Shown here in pieces: positions 34,409 through 42,220 of a stretch of 64,000 bases of DNA; position 1 is the first letter of the stretch; every line of letters starts with the position of its first letter. Made by a program: the position numbers and the translations under genes. Under the pieces are notes generated by a model. It was not told where the DNA came from and did no database searches. It saw nothing but the letters and a program-made list of their open reading frames with translations. This stretch comes from Paracoccaceae bacterium. Its GTDB lineage: Bacteria > Pseudomonadota > Alphaproteobacteria > Rhodobacterales > Rhodobacteraceae. Location: assembly GCA_024742455.1 (NCBI GenBank), contig JANSYL010000005.1, positions 1 to 64,000 on the forward strand, read 5' to 3'.

Positions 34409-35107
34409 CTAGGCCGCGGCGACGACCACGTTGTCGATCGCGAAAAAGCCTTGCGCCATGGCGGTGTCGCTGCCCGACCGGACGGAAAGCGTCAGCGTGT
34501 CGCCCGGATCGGCGATGGCGACAGCGACCGACAGGACGGCATCGGGGGCCAGCCCCGCGCCCAGGTCACGCCCGCCTGCGGCCAGCATCGCGGTGACGGG
34601 GGCGCCGGGCGGGGCCTCGAACACGGCAGTTCCCGCCTCGACCCGGGCGATGCCGATGGCGACGCCATTGACCCAGATCTCGGAGGCAGCGCCCGAAAGG
34701 GCATCGGCACCGACAAGGTCAAATCGGATCTCGGCGGTCCGGGCGCCTTCGGGCAGGGACAGGGTGGTTTCGACCGTGCCGCCCGGATCGATCACCAGGA
34801 TATCGCCGAAACCGGCCACGGTGGTGATCGTGCCGTCGCCGCCCCAGCCGTCGAGCCCGGCCGAAAAGCCGGTATCGGCCAGAACCCATGCGCTGGCGCC
34901 GGTGTCGTGGAAATTGTCGATCAGAGGGCGGCCCGCAAGGGACGAGGCGACATCGGCCGACAGGTCGTCGAATCCGCCCGAGACCACGCTGACCGTGGCA
35001 AGGCTCAGACCGATGCACGCCGCAGAAATCACCATCCAGTCGACGGAGACGACCCCAGTTTCGTCAGCGGCGAATGCGGTCAGTTTGGCAGCAACCGACA
35101 TCCTCAT
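34409..35107 (-). CDS. Flp-pilin-like N-terminus fused to beta-rich domain, paralogue 2
   Basis: A 232-residue paralogue: N-terminal DETGVVSVDWMVISAACIGL (Gly, then Asp at +5), a 30-residue linker, then the same beta domain pattern (FDLVGADALS, IWVNGVAI, FFAIDNVVV). It begins at ATG 35107 or 35101. It is separated from paralogues 1 and 3 by roughly 90-100 bases each, so the genes may have separate translation but one transcript. Confidence 0.65.
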   Translation of the reverse strand: MRMSVAAKLTAFAADETGVVSVDWMVISAACIGLSLATVSVVSGGFDDLSADVASSLAGRPLIDNFHDTGASAWVLADTGFSAGLDGWGGDGTITTVAGFGDILVIDPGGTVETTLSLPEGARTAEIRFDLVGADALSGAASEIWVNGVAIGIARVEAGTAVFEAPPGAPVTAMLAAGGRDLGAGLAPDAVLSVAVAIADPGDTLTLSVRSGSDTAMAQGFFAIDNVVVAAA

Positions 35108-35194
35108 GTGGTGCGATTACGGTCCAATTGGGGCGAATCTGTGGCAGGCGGCGCGGAAACCCGCGCGCGTCCTGCCCTTCGCAGGAATACGCCC

Positions 35195-35929
35195 CTAGAA
35201 CCCGGTCGCGCCGGTGGTGGCGCTTTCGAAATTGTCGATGCCCCAGAATTCGTCGTTGATGTTCTGGTTCGAATTAGACTGCAGCGCGAACTGGATGTCG
35301 GAGGTCGGCTGATCCACCGTCACGGTCACCGTTGCCGCGCTGTCGGTCCAGTTCGAGCTTCCGCCCAGATGGGCGTTCTGCACCGTCACCGTGGCCTCGA
35401 CCGTGGTGCCATCGACCTGCGGGATGTCGAAGGTCATGGTCTGGTGGTTGTCCGTGGCGATGGCGACGGGCACGCCGTTCAGCATGATCGTGGCGGTATC
35501 GGTGCCCCATTGGGCGGAATTGTCGAGGCTGTCGCCCGCGATCAGGTCGAACTGCATGATCGCCTGTTCGGTGCCCTCGGCGACCTGCATCAGGTAGCCG
35601 GTCGCCTGGTTCGGCCCCAGCACCAGCAATTCGCCGATCTGGCCGCCCATATCCATGACCTGCCCGCCGATCCAGCCGGCCATGTCGCCACCGGTGAAAT
35701 TGAAACTGTCCACGGGGATCAGCCCGTTGTCGAACAGGTTCCAGTCATTGCTGGACAGGTGGTTGCTGATATCGGTCGACAGGTTCTCGAGCCCGCCGGA
35801 CACGACCCCCATCGAGGCAAGGCCGAGACCCGCCACGGCGGCGGTCATCACGGTCCAGTCGACGGTGATCGCGCCGCGTTCGTCGGCAACGAAACGGGCG
35901 ATGACGCAGGGCAGCAGATTGGACGGCAT
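35195..35929 (-). CDS. Flp-pilin-like N-terminus fused to beta-rich domain, paralogue 3
   Basis: A 244-residue protein closely related to paralogue 4. The N-terminus is DERGAITVDWTVMTAAVAGLG; the beta domain has FDLIAGDSLD, IMLNGVPV, NAHLGGSSNW and a final DEFWGIDNFESATTGATGF. The start at 35929 is fixed by GGAGG 9 bases upstream, and the same leader (GGAGGATTCGGCC) precedes paralogue 4. The Gly-Met-rich stretch (GGQVMDMGGQIGEL) is distinctive. Confidence 0.68.
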   Translation of the reverse strand: MPSNLLPCVIARFVADERGAITVDWTVMTAAVAGLGLASMGVVSGGLENLSTDISNHLSSNDWNLFDNGLIPVDSFNFTGGDMAGWIGGQVMDMGGQIGELLVLGPNQATGYLMQVAEGTEQAIMQFDLIAGDSLDNSAQWGTDTATIMLNGVPVAIATDNHQTMTFDIPQVDGTTVEATVTVQNAHLGGSSNWTDSAATVTVTVDQPTSDIQFALQSNSNQNINDEFWGIDNFESATTGATGF

Positions 35930-36064
35930 GGCCGAATCCTCCAGGTTCATGGTGGAAGGATCGCCGTCAAGAATGGTCAGACTGTGGCGAATTCTTGTAA
36001 AATCAGCGCCTTTTCGGACGGGGCGCCAGCGCGCGGGCCGCTGGCCCGCCGGGTGGCTGTGCCC

Positions 36065-36802
36065 CTAGAATCCGGTCGCACCGCTGGTTGCGGTTTCGAA
36101 ATTGTCGATGCCCCAGAATTCGTCATTGATGCCCTGGTTCGCATTCGACTGCAGTTCGAAATGCAGGTCATGCGTGGGGTCATCGACGATGATGGTGACG
36201 CTGGCCGATCCGTCCTGCCAGTTGGCGCTGCCGCCCAGATGGGCATTTGCCACCATCACCGTGGCCTCGACCGTGGTGCCGTCGACCTGCGGGATCTGGA
36301 AGTTGAGATGCTGATTGCCGTCGGTGGCGATGGCGACCGTCACCCCGTTCAGGGTAAGGGTGGCGGTGTCATAGCCTGTCGCCCCGGGATTGTAGTCGAG
36401 GCTGTCGCCCGCGATCAGGTCGAACTGCATGACCGCCTGTTCGGTGCCTTCGGCCACCTCCATCAGAAATCCGGTGACCTCACCGGCGCCGACCACCAGC
36501 AATTCGCCGATCTCGCCGCCCATATCCATCACCTGGCCGCCGAACCACCCGGTCATGTCGCCGCCGGTGAAATCGAGGCTGACGCCGGGGATCATCCCGT
36601 TGTCGAACAAGTTCCAGTCATTGGTCGACAGATGATTGCCGATATCGGTGGACAGGTTCTGGACCCCGCCCGACACGACCCCCATCGAGGCAAGTCCGAG
36701 CCCCGCCAGCGACGCGGTCAGTACCGTCCAGTCAACGGTGATTGCGCCGCGTTCGTCGGCAACAAAACGGGCAATGAAATGCGCAGGCGTCGTCGTCGGC
36801 AT
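36065..36802 (-). CDS. Flp-pilin-like N-terminus fused to beta-rich domain, paralogue 4
   Basis: A 245-residue protein nearly colinear with paralogue 3 (DERGAITVDWTVLTASLAGLG, FDLIAGDSLD, LTLNGVTV, DEFWGIDNFETATSGATGF). The two most likely arose by recent tandem duplication including the ribosome-binding leader. It is the first of the four after pyruvate carboxylase on the bottom strand; no clear promoter or terminator is seen in the 86-base gap. The likely fate is export and anchoring by the N-terminal helix. Confidence 0.68.
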   Translation of the reverse strand: MPTTTPAHFIARFVADERGAITVDWTVLTASLAGLGLASMGVVSGGVQNLSTDIGNHLSTNDWNLFDNGMIPGVSLDFTGGDMTGWFGGQVMDMGGEIGELLVVGAGEVTGFLMEVAEGTEQAVMQFDLIAGDSLDYNPGATGYDTATLTLNGVTVAIATDGNQHLNFQIPQVDGTTVEATVMVANAHLGGSANWQDGSASVTIIVDDPTHDLHFELQSNANQGINDEFWGIDNFETATSGATGF

Positions 36803-36888
36803 GGCCGAATCCTCCGGATCGTTGGTCGGGAAGATCACGGGCAAGAATGGTCGGACTGTGGCGAAATCGGGAAAAAACCGCGCCCGTC

Positions 36889-39800
36889 TCAGTCGAACTC
36901 GATCAGCAGGTCCTTGGCATCGATCTGGGCGCCGGGGGTGACGTGGACGGCCTTGACCACGGCGTCGCGTTCGGCGTGCAGGCCGGTTTCCATCTTCATC
37001 GCCTCGATGGTCAGCAGCAGGTCGCCCTGCGCCACCGACTGCCCCGCGCTGACGCCCACACTGGCCACGACCCCGGGCATCGGCGCGCCCAGATGGCTGG
37101 CATTGCCGGTGTCGGCCTTGGGCCGTTTGGCCGCCGTGCCCATCAGTTTGCGATTGGGGACCCGGATGGTGCGGGGCTGGCCGTTGAGTTCAAAGAACAC
37201 CCGCGCCTCGCCTTCGGCATTGGTTTCGCCCACCGCCTGCAGCTGGATCACGAGGGTGACGCCCGGGTCGATCTCGGCCTCGATTTCCTCACCGGGTTCC
37301 ATGCCGTAGAAAAAGGTTTTCGTGGGCAGGGTGCGCACCGGGCCGTAATCGGCGTGGCGGGTCGCGTAATCGGTGAAGACCTTGGGATACATCAGGTAGC
37401 CCATCAGGTCCTCGTCATCGATCTCCTGGTCCAGATCGGCGGCCACCTTCCTGCGCGTCTCCTCCAGATCGACAGGGGCGGCGTGCAGGCCGGGGCGGTC
37501 GAGGATCGGCTGTTCGTCCTTCAGAACCTTTTTCAGGATACCGGGCGGGAAGCCGCCGGGGGGCTGGCCCAGGTTGCCGCGCATCATGTCGATGACGCTA
37601 TCGGGGAAGGCCACGTCCTTTGACGGGTTTTCCACGTCCGCGCGGGTCAGGCCCTGGCTGACCATCAGAAGGGCCATGTCACCCACCACCTTGGAAGACG
37701 GTGTCACCTTCACGATATCGCCGAACATCTGGTTCACGTCGGCATACATCTGCGCCACCTCGTGCCAGCGATCCTCGAGCCCCATGGACCGGGCCTGCGC
37801 CTTGAGGTTGGTGAACTGCCCGCCGGGCATTTCATGCAGATAGACCTCGGAGGCGGGGGCCTGCATGCCGGACTCAAAAGCGGCGTAATGGGCGCGCACG
37901 GCCTCCCAGTAGTCGCTGATCTCGCGGATCGCGCCGATATCGAGGCCGGTGTCGCGGTCGGTGAAGCGCAGGCTTTCCACCACGGTGCCGAGCGTCGCCT
38001 GGCTGGTATTGCCGGACAGCGCGTCCATCGCGCAGTCGACGGCATCCACGCTCGCCGCACTGGCCGCAAGGATCGTGCCCGAGGCGACGCCCGCCGTGTC
38101 ATGGGTGTGGAAATGAATGGGCAGGTCGACCGCGTCCTTGAGGGCGGGGATCAGCACCTCGGCTGCGGCCGGTTTTAGCAGGCCCGCCATGTCCTTGAGC
38201 CCCAGGATATGCGCGCCCGCCGCCTCGAGTTCCTTGGCCATGGCGACGTAGTATTTGACGTCGTATTTCGCGCGATCGGGGTCGAGGATGTTGCCGGTGT
38301 AGCAGACCGTGCCTTCCAGCACCTTGCCGCTTTCCAGCACCGCGTCCATCGCCACGCGCATGTTTTCGACCCAGTTGAGGCTGTCGAAGACGCGGAAGAT
38401 GTCGACGCCGCTGGCCGCGGCCTGCGCCACGAAACCCTGCACCACGTTGTCGGGGTAATTGGTGTAGCCGACGCCATTGGCCCCGCGCAGCAGCATCTGC
38501 GTCATGATATTGGGCATGGCCGCGCGGATGTCGCGCAGGCGCTGCCAGGGACATTCCTGCAGGAAGCGGTAGGCCACGTCGAAGGTCGCGCCGCCCCAGC
38601 ATTCCACGCTGAAAAGCTGCGGCAGGTTGGCGGCATAGGCGGGCGCGACCTTGATCATGTCGATCGACCGCATCCGCGTGGCCAGCAGGGACTGGTGCCC
38701 GTCGCGCATGGTGGTGTCGGTGATCAGAAGGTTTTTCTGCGCCTTCATCCAGTCGGCGACCGCCTTGGGCCCCATTTCATCCAGCAGGTTGCGCGACCCG
38801 GGCGTGACGGCACCGCGCAGGGCGGGCGGTTTGGGGTCCTTCAGGTCGGGGGCGGGGCGGGGGCGCCCCTCGGTCTCGGGATGGCCGTTGACGGTGATGT
38901 CGGCGATATAGGTCAGGATGCGCGTCGCGCGGTCGCGGCGCGGTTTGAAATCGAACAGCTCCGCCGTCTCGTCGATGAACTTGGTCGTGTACTGGTAATT
39001 CAGGAAGGTCGGGTGTTTCAGCAGGTTGATGACGAAGTCGATATTCGTGCTGACACCCCGGATGCGGAATTCGCGCAGGGCTCTATCCATCCGCGCGATC
39101 GCGGCTTCGGGCGTGGGGGCCCAGGCGGTGACCTTTTCCAGCAGGCTGTCGTAATAGCGCGTGATCACCGCGCCCGAATAGGCGGTGCCCCCGTCCAGGC
39201 GGATGCCCATGCCGGTGGCCCCCCGATAGGCGGTGATGCGGCCGTAATCGGGGATGAAATTGTTGGTCGGGTCCTCGGTGGTGACGCGGCACTGGATCGC
39301 GTGACCGTCAAGCTTGACATCATACTGGCTGGCCACGCCCGTGGCCGCCGCCAGCAGCTTGCCCTCGGCGATCAGGATCTGCGCGCGGACGATGTCGATG
39401 CCCGTTACCTCCTCGGTGACGGTGTGTTCGACCTGCACGCGGGGGTTCACCTCGATGAAGTAGAACTTGCCCGTCTCCATATCCATCAGGAATTCGACGG
39501 TGCCCGCGCATTCGTAATTCACATGCTCGCAGATCTTCTTGCCGAGCAGGCAGATTTCCTCGCGCTGGGTTTCCGACAGATAGGGGGCGGGGGCGCGTTC
39601 GACGACCTTCTGGTTGCGGCGCTGGACGGAACAGTCGCGTTCGTAAAGGTGGTAGATGCTGCCATGCTGGTCGCCGAGGATCTGCACCTCGACATGGCGC
39701 GCGCGCAGGATCATCTTTTCCAGATACCCCTCGCCATTGCCGAAGGCGGCCTCGGCCTCGCGGCGGCCCTCCAGCACCTTTTCCTCGAGCTCGTCGGGCC

Positions 39801-40326
39801 CGAAGATCGGGCGCATCCCGCGCCCGCCGCCGCCCCAGGATGCCTTGAGCATGAGCGGATAGCCGATCTCGTCGGCCTGCTTGCGGATCGCGTCCATGTC
39901 CTCGCCCAGCACATCCGTCGCGGGGATCACCGGCACCCCGGCCTCGATCGCCACGCGCCGGGCGCTGGCCTTGTCGCCCAGCGCGCGCATCGTCTCGGCC
40001 CTGGGGCCGATGAAGGTGATGCCGTTTTTCGCGCAGGCATCGACGAAATCGGGGTTTTCGGACAGCAGGCCATAGCCCGGATGGATCGCATCCGCGCCGC
40101 TTTCACGGGCCACGCGGATGATTTCCTCGATCGACAGATAGGCCGCGACGGGGCCCAGGCCTTCGCCGATCTTGTAGGCCTCATCGGCCTTGAACCGGTG
40201 CAGGCTGAGCTTGTCTTCCTCGGCATAGACGGCGACCGTGCGCTTGCCCAGTTCATTGGCCGCCCGCATGACGCGAATGGCGATCTCGCCCCGGTTGGCG
40301 ATCAGGATTTTCTGGAAGTCGGCCAT
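36889..40326 (-). CDS. pyc: Pyruvate carboxylase
   Basis: A 1145-residue biotin enzyme that makes oxaloacetate from pyruvate, bicarbonate and ATP to refill the TCA cycle. Biotin carboxylase comes first (KILIANRGEIAIRV; ATP-grasp SWGGGGRGMR; EVNPRVQVEHTVTEE), then the HMGL-like carboxyltransferase (DTTMRDGHQSLLATRMRS, LKDMAGLLKP, HFHTHDTAG) and a C-terminal biotinyl domain (EAMKME, biotin lysine about 1111). Domain order and length are complete. The start at 40326 (MADFQKIL) matches the family; the longer frame is a leader. Confidence 0.97.
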   Translation of the reverse strand: MADFQKILIANRGEIAIRVMRAANELGKRTVAVYAEEDKLSLHRFKADEAYKIGEGLGPVAAYLSIEEIIRVARESGADAIHPGYGLLSENPDFVDACAKNGITFIGPRAETMRALGDKASARRVAIEAGVPVIPATDVLGEDMDAIRKQADEIGYPLMLKASWGGGGRGMRPIFGPDELEEKVLEGRREAEAAFGNGEGYLEKMILRARHVEVQILGDQHGSIYHLYERDCSVQRRNQKVVERAPAPYLSETQREEICLLGKKICEHVNYECAGTVEFLMDMETGKFYFIEVNPRVQVEHTVTEEVTGIDIVRAQILIAEGKLLAAATGVASQYDVKLDGHAIQCRVTTEDPTNNFIPDYGRITAYRGATGMGIRLDGGTAYSGAVITRYYDSLLEKVTAWAPTPEAAIARMDRALREFRIRGVSTNIDFVINLLKHPTFLNYQYTTKFIDETAELFDFKPRRDRATRILTYIADITVNGHPETEGRPRPAPDLKDPKPPALRGAVTPGSRNLLDEMGPKAVADWMKAQKNLLITDTTMRDGHQSLLATRMRSIDMIKVAPAYAANLPQLFSVECWGGATFDVAYRFLQECPWQRLRDIRAAMPNIMTQMLLRGANGVGYTNYPDNVVQGFVAQAAASGVDIFRVFDSLNWVENMRVAMDAVLESGKVLEGTVCYTGNILDPDRAKYDVKYYVAMAKELEAAGAHILGLKDMAGLLKPAAAEVLIPALKDAVDLPIHFHTHDTAGVASGTILAASAASVDAVDCAMDALSGNTSQATLGTVVESLRFTDRDTGLDIGAIREISDYWEAVRAHYAAFESGMQAPASEVYLHEMPGGQFTNLKAQARSMGLEDRWHEVAQMYADVNQMFGDIVKVTPSSKVVGDMALLMVSQGLTRADVENPSKDVAFPDSVIDMMRGNLGQPPGGFPPGILKKVLKDEQPILDRPGLHAAPVDLEETRRKVAADLDQEIDDEDLMGYLMYPKVFTDYATRHADYGPVRTLPTKTFFYGMEPGEEIEAEIDPGVTLVIQLQAVGETNAEGEARVFFELNGQPRTIRVPNRKLMGTAAKRPKADTGNASHLGAPMPGVVASVGVSAGQSVAQGDLLLTIEAMKMETGLHAERDAVVKAVHVTPGAQIDAKDLLIEFD

Positions 40327-40422
40327 GTACACGCGCCCCTTTGTGCAGGTGCAGCGATTGTTATGCGGCGGCCCGGCGGCCTGCAACCGCAAGCTGTGTC
40401 GCGGCAGGGTGTGACAAGGGGC

Positions 40423-40438
40423 GTTAACCTTTGTTAAC
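40423..40438. promoter_or_regulatory. Paired GTTAAC palindromes upstream of pyc
   Basis: GTTAAC at 40423-40428 and 40433-40438, one turn apart, lie in the divergent gap about 100 bases upstream of pyc and 45 bases before the small rightward gene. The layout suggests a dimer-binding operator or a promoter element. The protein that would bind is unknown. Confidence 0.3.
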
Positions 40439-40481
40439 AAAACCTCTCGATTTCACCACGCCGCGGCCCCATCTTCGGGGC

Positions 40482-40880
40482 ATGGGTGAGGTGTTTTATT
40501 CCGTGGCGCTTTGCGTGGCGATGTTCGGCGGGGCGCCGGAGGTGTCGTCGCGGATCGACCTGACCGAGGACAGCGCCCGGGTGCGCGCCGATTGCGTGAC
40601 CGACACCCATTATATCGAGATCGGGTTCGACAACACCGCCTCGGCGCGCGACAGCGTCCACCAGGCGCTGTTCGGGGCCGATCTGCGCGGGTTGCAGCCG
40701 ATGGTCGTGATCCTTGACCGCGACGGGATCGAGGACACCCATCAATACGAGGTCGAACGGGTGGCGCATCTGACCGGCACCGACATGCGGGTGGTGCCGG
40801 TGAACCTGGCGATGCGGCTGGCGATGACGCGGCATTTCCGCGACAGGCGGGCGCAGGTTCTGGCGGTGACGATGAACTGA
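40482..40880 (+). CDS. Hypothetical protein, 132 aa
   Basis: A 132-residue protein with a weakly hydrophobic start (MGEVFYSVALCVAMFGGAPE), possibly exported, and a compact body (TDTHYIEIGFDN, PMVVILDRDGIEDTHQYEV, VVPVNLAMRLAM). The body suggests a nuclease- or DUF-like alpha/beta fold, but I cannot name a family. It diverges from pyc and is followed by the convergent lactate-dehydrogenase-like gene. Codon use is normal for the window. Confidence 0.6.
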   Translation: MGEVFYSVALCVAMFGGAPEVSSRIDLTEDSARVRADCVTDTHYIEIGFDNTASARDSVHQALFGADLRGLQPMVVILDRDGIEDTHQYEVERVAHLTGTDMRVVPVNLAMRLAMTRHFRDRRAQVLAVTMN

Positions 40881-40888
40881 CGCCGCGC

Positions 40889-40925
40889 AGGCGATCAGGC
40901 GATCAGGCGATCAGGCGATCAGGCG
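40889..40925. repeat. Octamer tandem repeat AGGCGATC x4
   Basis: Four perfect head-to-tail copies of AGGCGATC (40889-40920) plus a partial fifth. The rightmost copy and the partial fifth code for the last residues and stop of the hydroxyacid dehydrogenase on the bottom strand, and the others lie beyond the stop. Short perfect repeats of this kind can change copy number by slippage, which here would shift the last codons of that gene or lengthen the gap. Confidence 0.85.
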
Positions 40926-42050
40926 GCCCGGCAGCTCGGCCAGGGTCCGTGCCCCGATCTGGGCCATGTTCGAGGCCATGTCCTTGATCAGCACATCATG
41001 CCAATGGGCCGGGCCAGCGGCCCCGAGCGCGCCGAGCGCGTAATGCCAGGGCCGTCCCATCATCACGAAATCCGCCCCCAGGGCCAGCGCGCGCAGGATA
41101 TCGAGGCCCCCTTCGATCCCGCTGTCCATGATCAGGGGCAGGTCTGTCGCGGCCTTGATGTCGGGCAGGACCGTGATGGAGGCAGGTGCCCCGTCGAATT
41201 GCCGCCCGGCATGGTTGGACACCCAGATCGCGTCGACCCCTTCAGCCTCGGCGCGGGTCGCGACCTCGGGTTCCAGCACACCTTTCAGGATCAGCGGACC
41301 GTCCCAGGCGGCGCGCAGGGTGGCCACGTAGTCCCAGTCGGGCGCCGCGCGCAGCAGATACCCCACATGCGCGGTCGAGGGCAGGGGGCCGGTGGCCTTC
41401 TGATCGGCATAGCTGTCCATCAGCCGCATGCGCGGCATGCCGGTGCGCAGCGTCCCCAGGCCCCAGACCGGGCAGATCGCCACCTGCGCCAACAGGCGCG
41501 GGGTCAGGCGCGGGGGCTGGACCAGCCCGCCCCGCGTCTGGCGTTCGCGGCGCGACGGGGCGGGGACATCGACGGTCAGCACAAGGGTATGAAAGCCTGC
41601 GCCTTTCGCGCGCGCCAGCATGTCGTCGCGGATGCCCGGATCACGGGGCGGATACATCTGGAACCAGCCCTGATCGCCCTGCGCCCCGCCCAGATCCTCG
41701 GGCGTGCGGGTGGCCACGGTGCTGAGTCCATAGGGGATCCCCGCGCGCGCCGCATGGGTGGCAAGGTGCCGTTCGGCCTCGGGCCAGATCAGGCCCGACA
41801 TGCCAAGGGGCGCGATGCCGAACGGGGCGGGATAATCGCAGCCGAGGAAAGTGGTGGAGAGGTCCGGCCTGATCTCGCCCTTCAATGCGGCGGGGCGCAG
41901 CAGCACCGCATCCAGCGCCGTGCGGTTGCGGGTCAGCACCGATTCCGTGCCCGTGGCACTGTCGAGATATTCCCAAACGAAATGCGGGATGCGCCGCCGG
42001 GCGCGGGATTTCAGGTCTCTGAGACCGGGGTATCGGCTGTGCAGATCCAT
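40911..42050 (-). CDS. lldD: FMN-dependent alpha-hydroxy-acid dehydrogenase (L-lactate dehydrogenase type)
   Basis: A 379-residue TIM-barrel flavoprotein. FGIAPLGMSGLIWPEAE, TVDVPAPSRRERQTR, the active-site SNHAGRQFDGAPAS (catalytic His and Arg) and a late GADFVMMGRPW are the family marks. It oxidises L-lactate, glycolate or a related 2-hydroxyacid, passing electrons to the quinone pool or oxygen. The exact substrate cannot be told from sequence. The start at 42050 (MDLHSRYPGL) matches homologues; an upstream in-frame ATG at 42086 is less likely. A GCGAGGGG hairpin (42122-42144) lies in its leader. Confidence 0.85.
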   Translation of the reverse strand: MDLHSRYPGLRDLKSRARRRIPHFVWEYLDSATGTESVLTRNRTALDAVLLRPAALKGEIRPDLSTTFLGCDYPAPFGIAPLGMSGLIWPEAERHLATHAARAGIPYGLSTVATRTPEDLGGAQGDQGWFQMYPPRDPGIRDDMLARAKGAGFHTLVLTVDVPAPSRRERQTRGGLVQPPRLTPRLLAQVAICPVWGLGTLRTGMPRMRLMDSYADQKATGPLPSTAHVGYLLRAAPDWDYVATLRAAWDGPLILKGVLEPEVATRAEAEGVDAIWVSNHAGRQFDGAPASITVLPDIKAATDLPLIMDSGIEGGLDILRALALGADFVMMGRPWHYALGALGAAGPAHWHDVLIKDMASNMAQIGARTLAELPGRLIA

Positions 42051-42220
42051 CGCGACAAACAACACCGCGGGCCGGGCAGTGTCCATGCCCTCTTTGCTTC
42101 GGAAATACCCTTCCGGGGAGCGCGAGGGGTGGAAAACCCCTCGCTCCCGCCCTCCGCCACGAACGGAACATTTTGCGAACAAAGCTTTAACGCCTGCAGA
42201 TTCTGCTATATCGTGCGGTC

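Noticed and set aside
34451-37309. Very long top-strand open frame (952 codons) opposite the pilin-like genes and pyc
   Set aside because: It runs antisense to several well-supported genes, has low-complexity Gly/Arg/His composition and no domain; it is a product of high GC.
38209-40437. 742-codon top-strand frame opposite pyc
   Set aside because: It mirrors the codons of pyruvate carboxylase, whose domains are complete; no ribosome-binding site or motif supports it.
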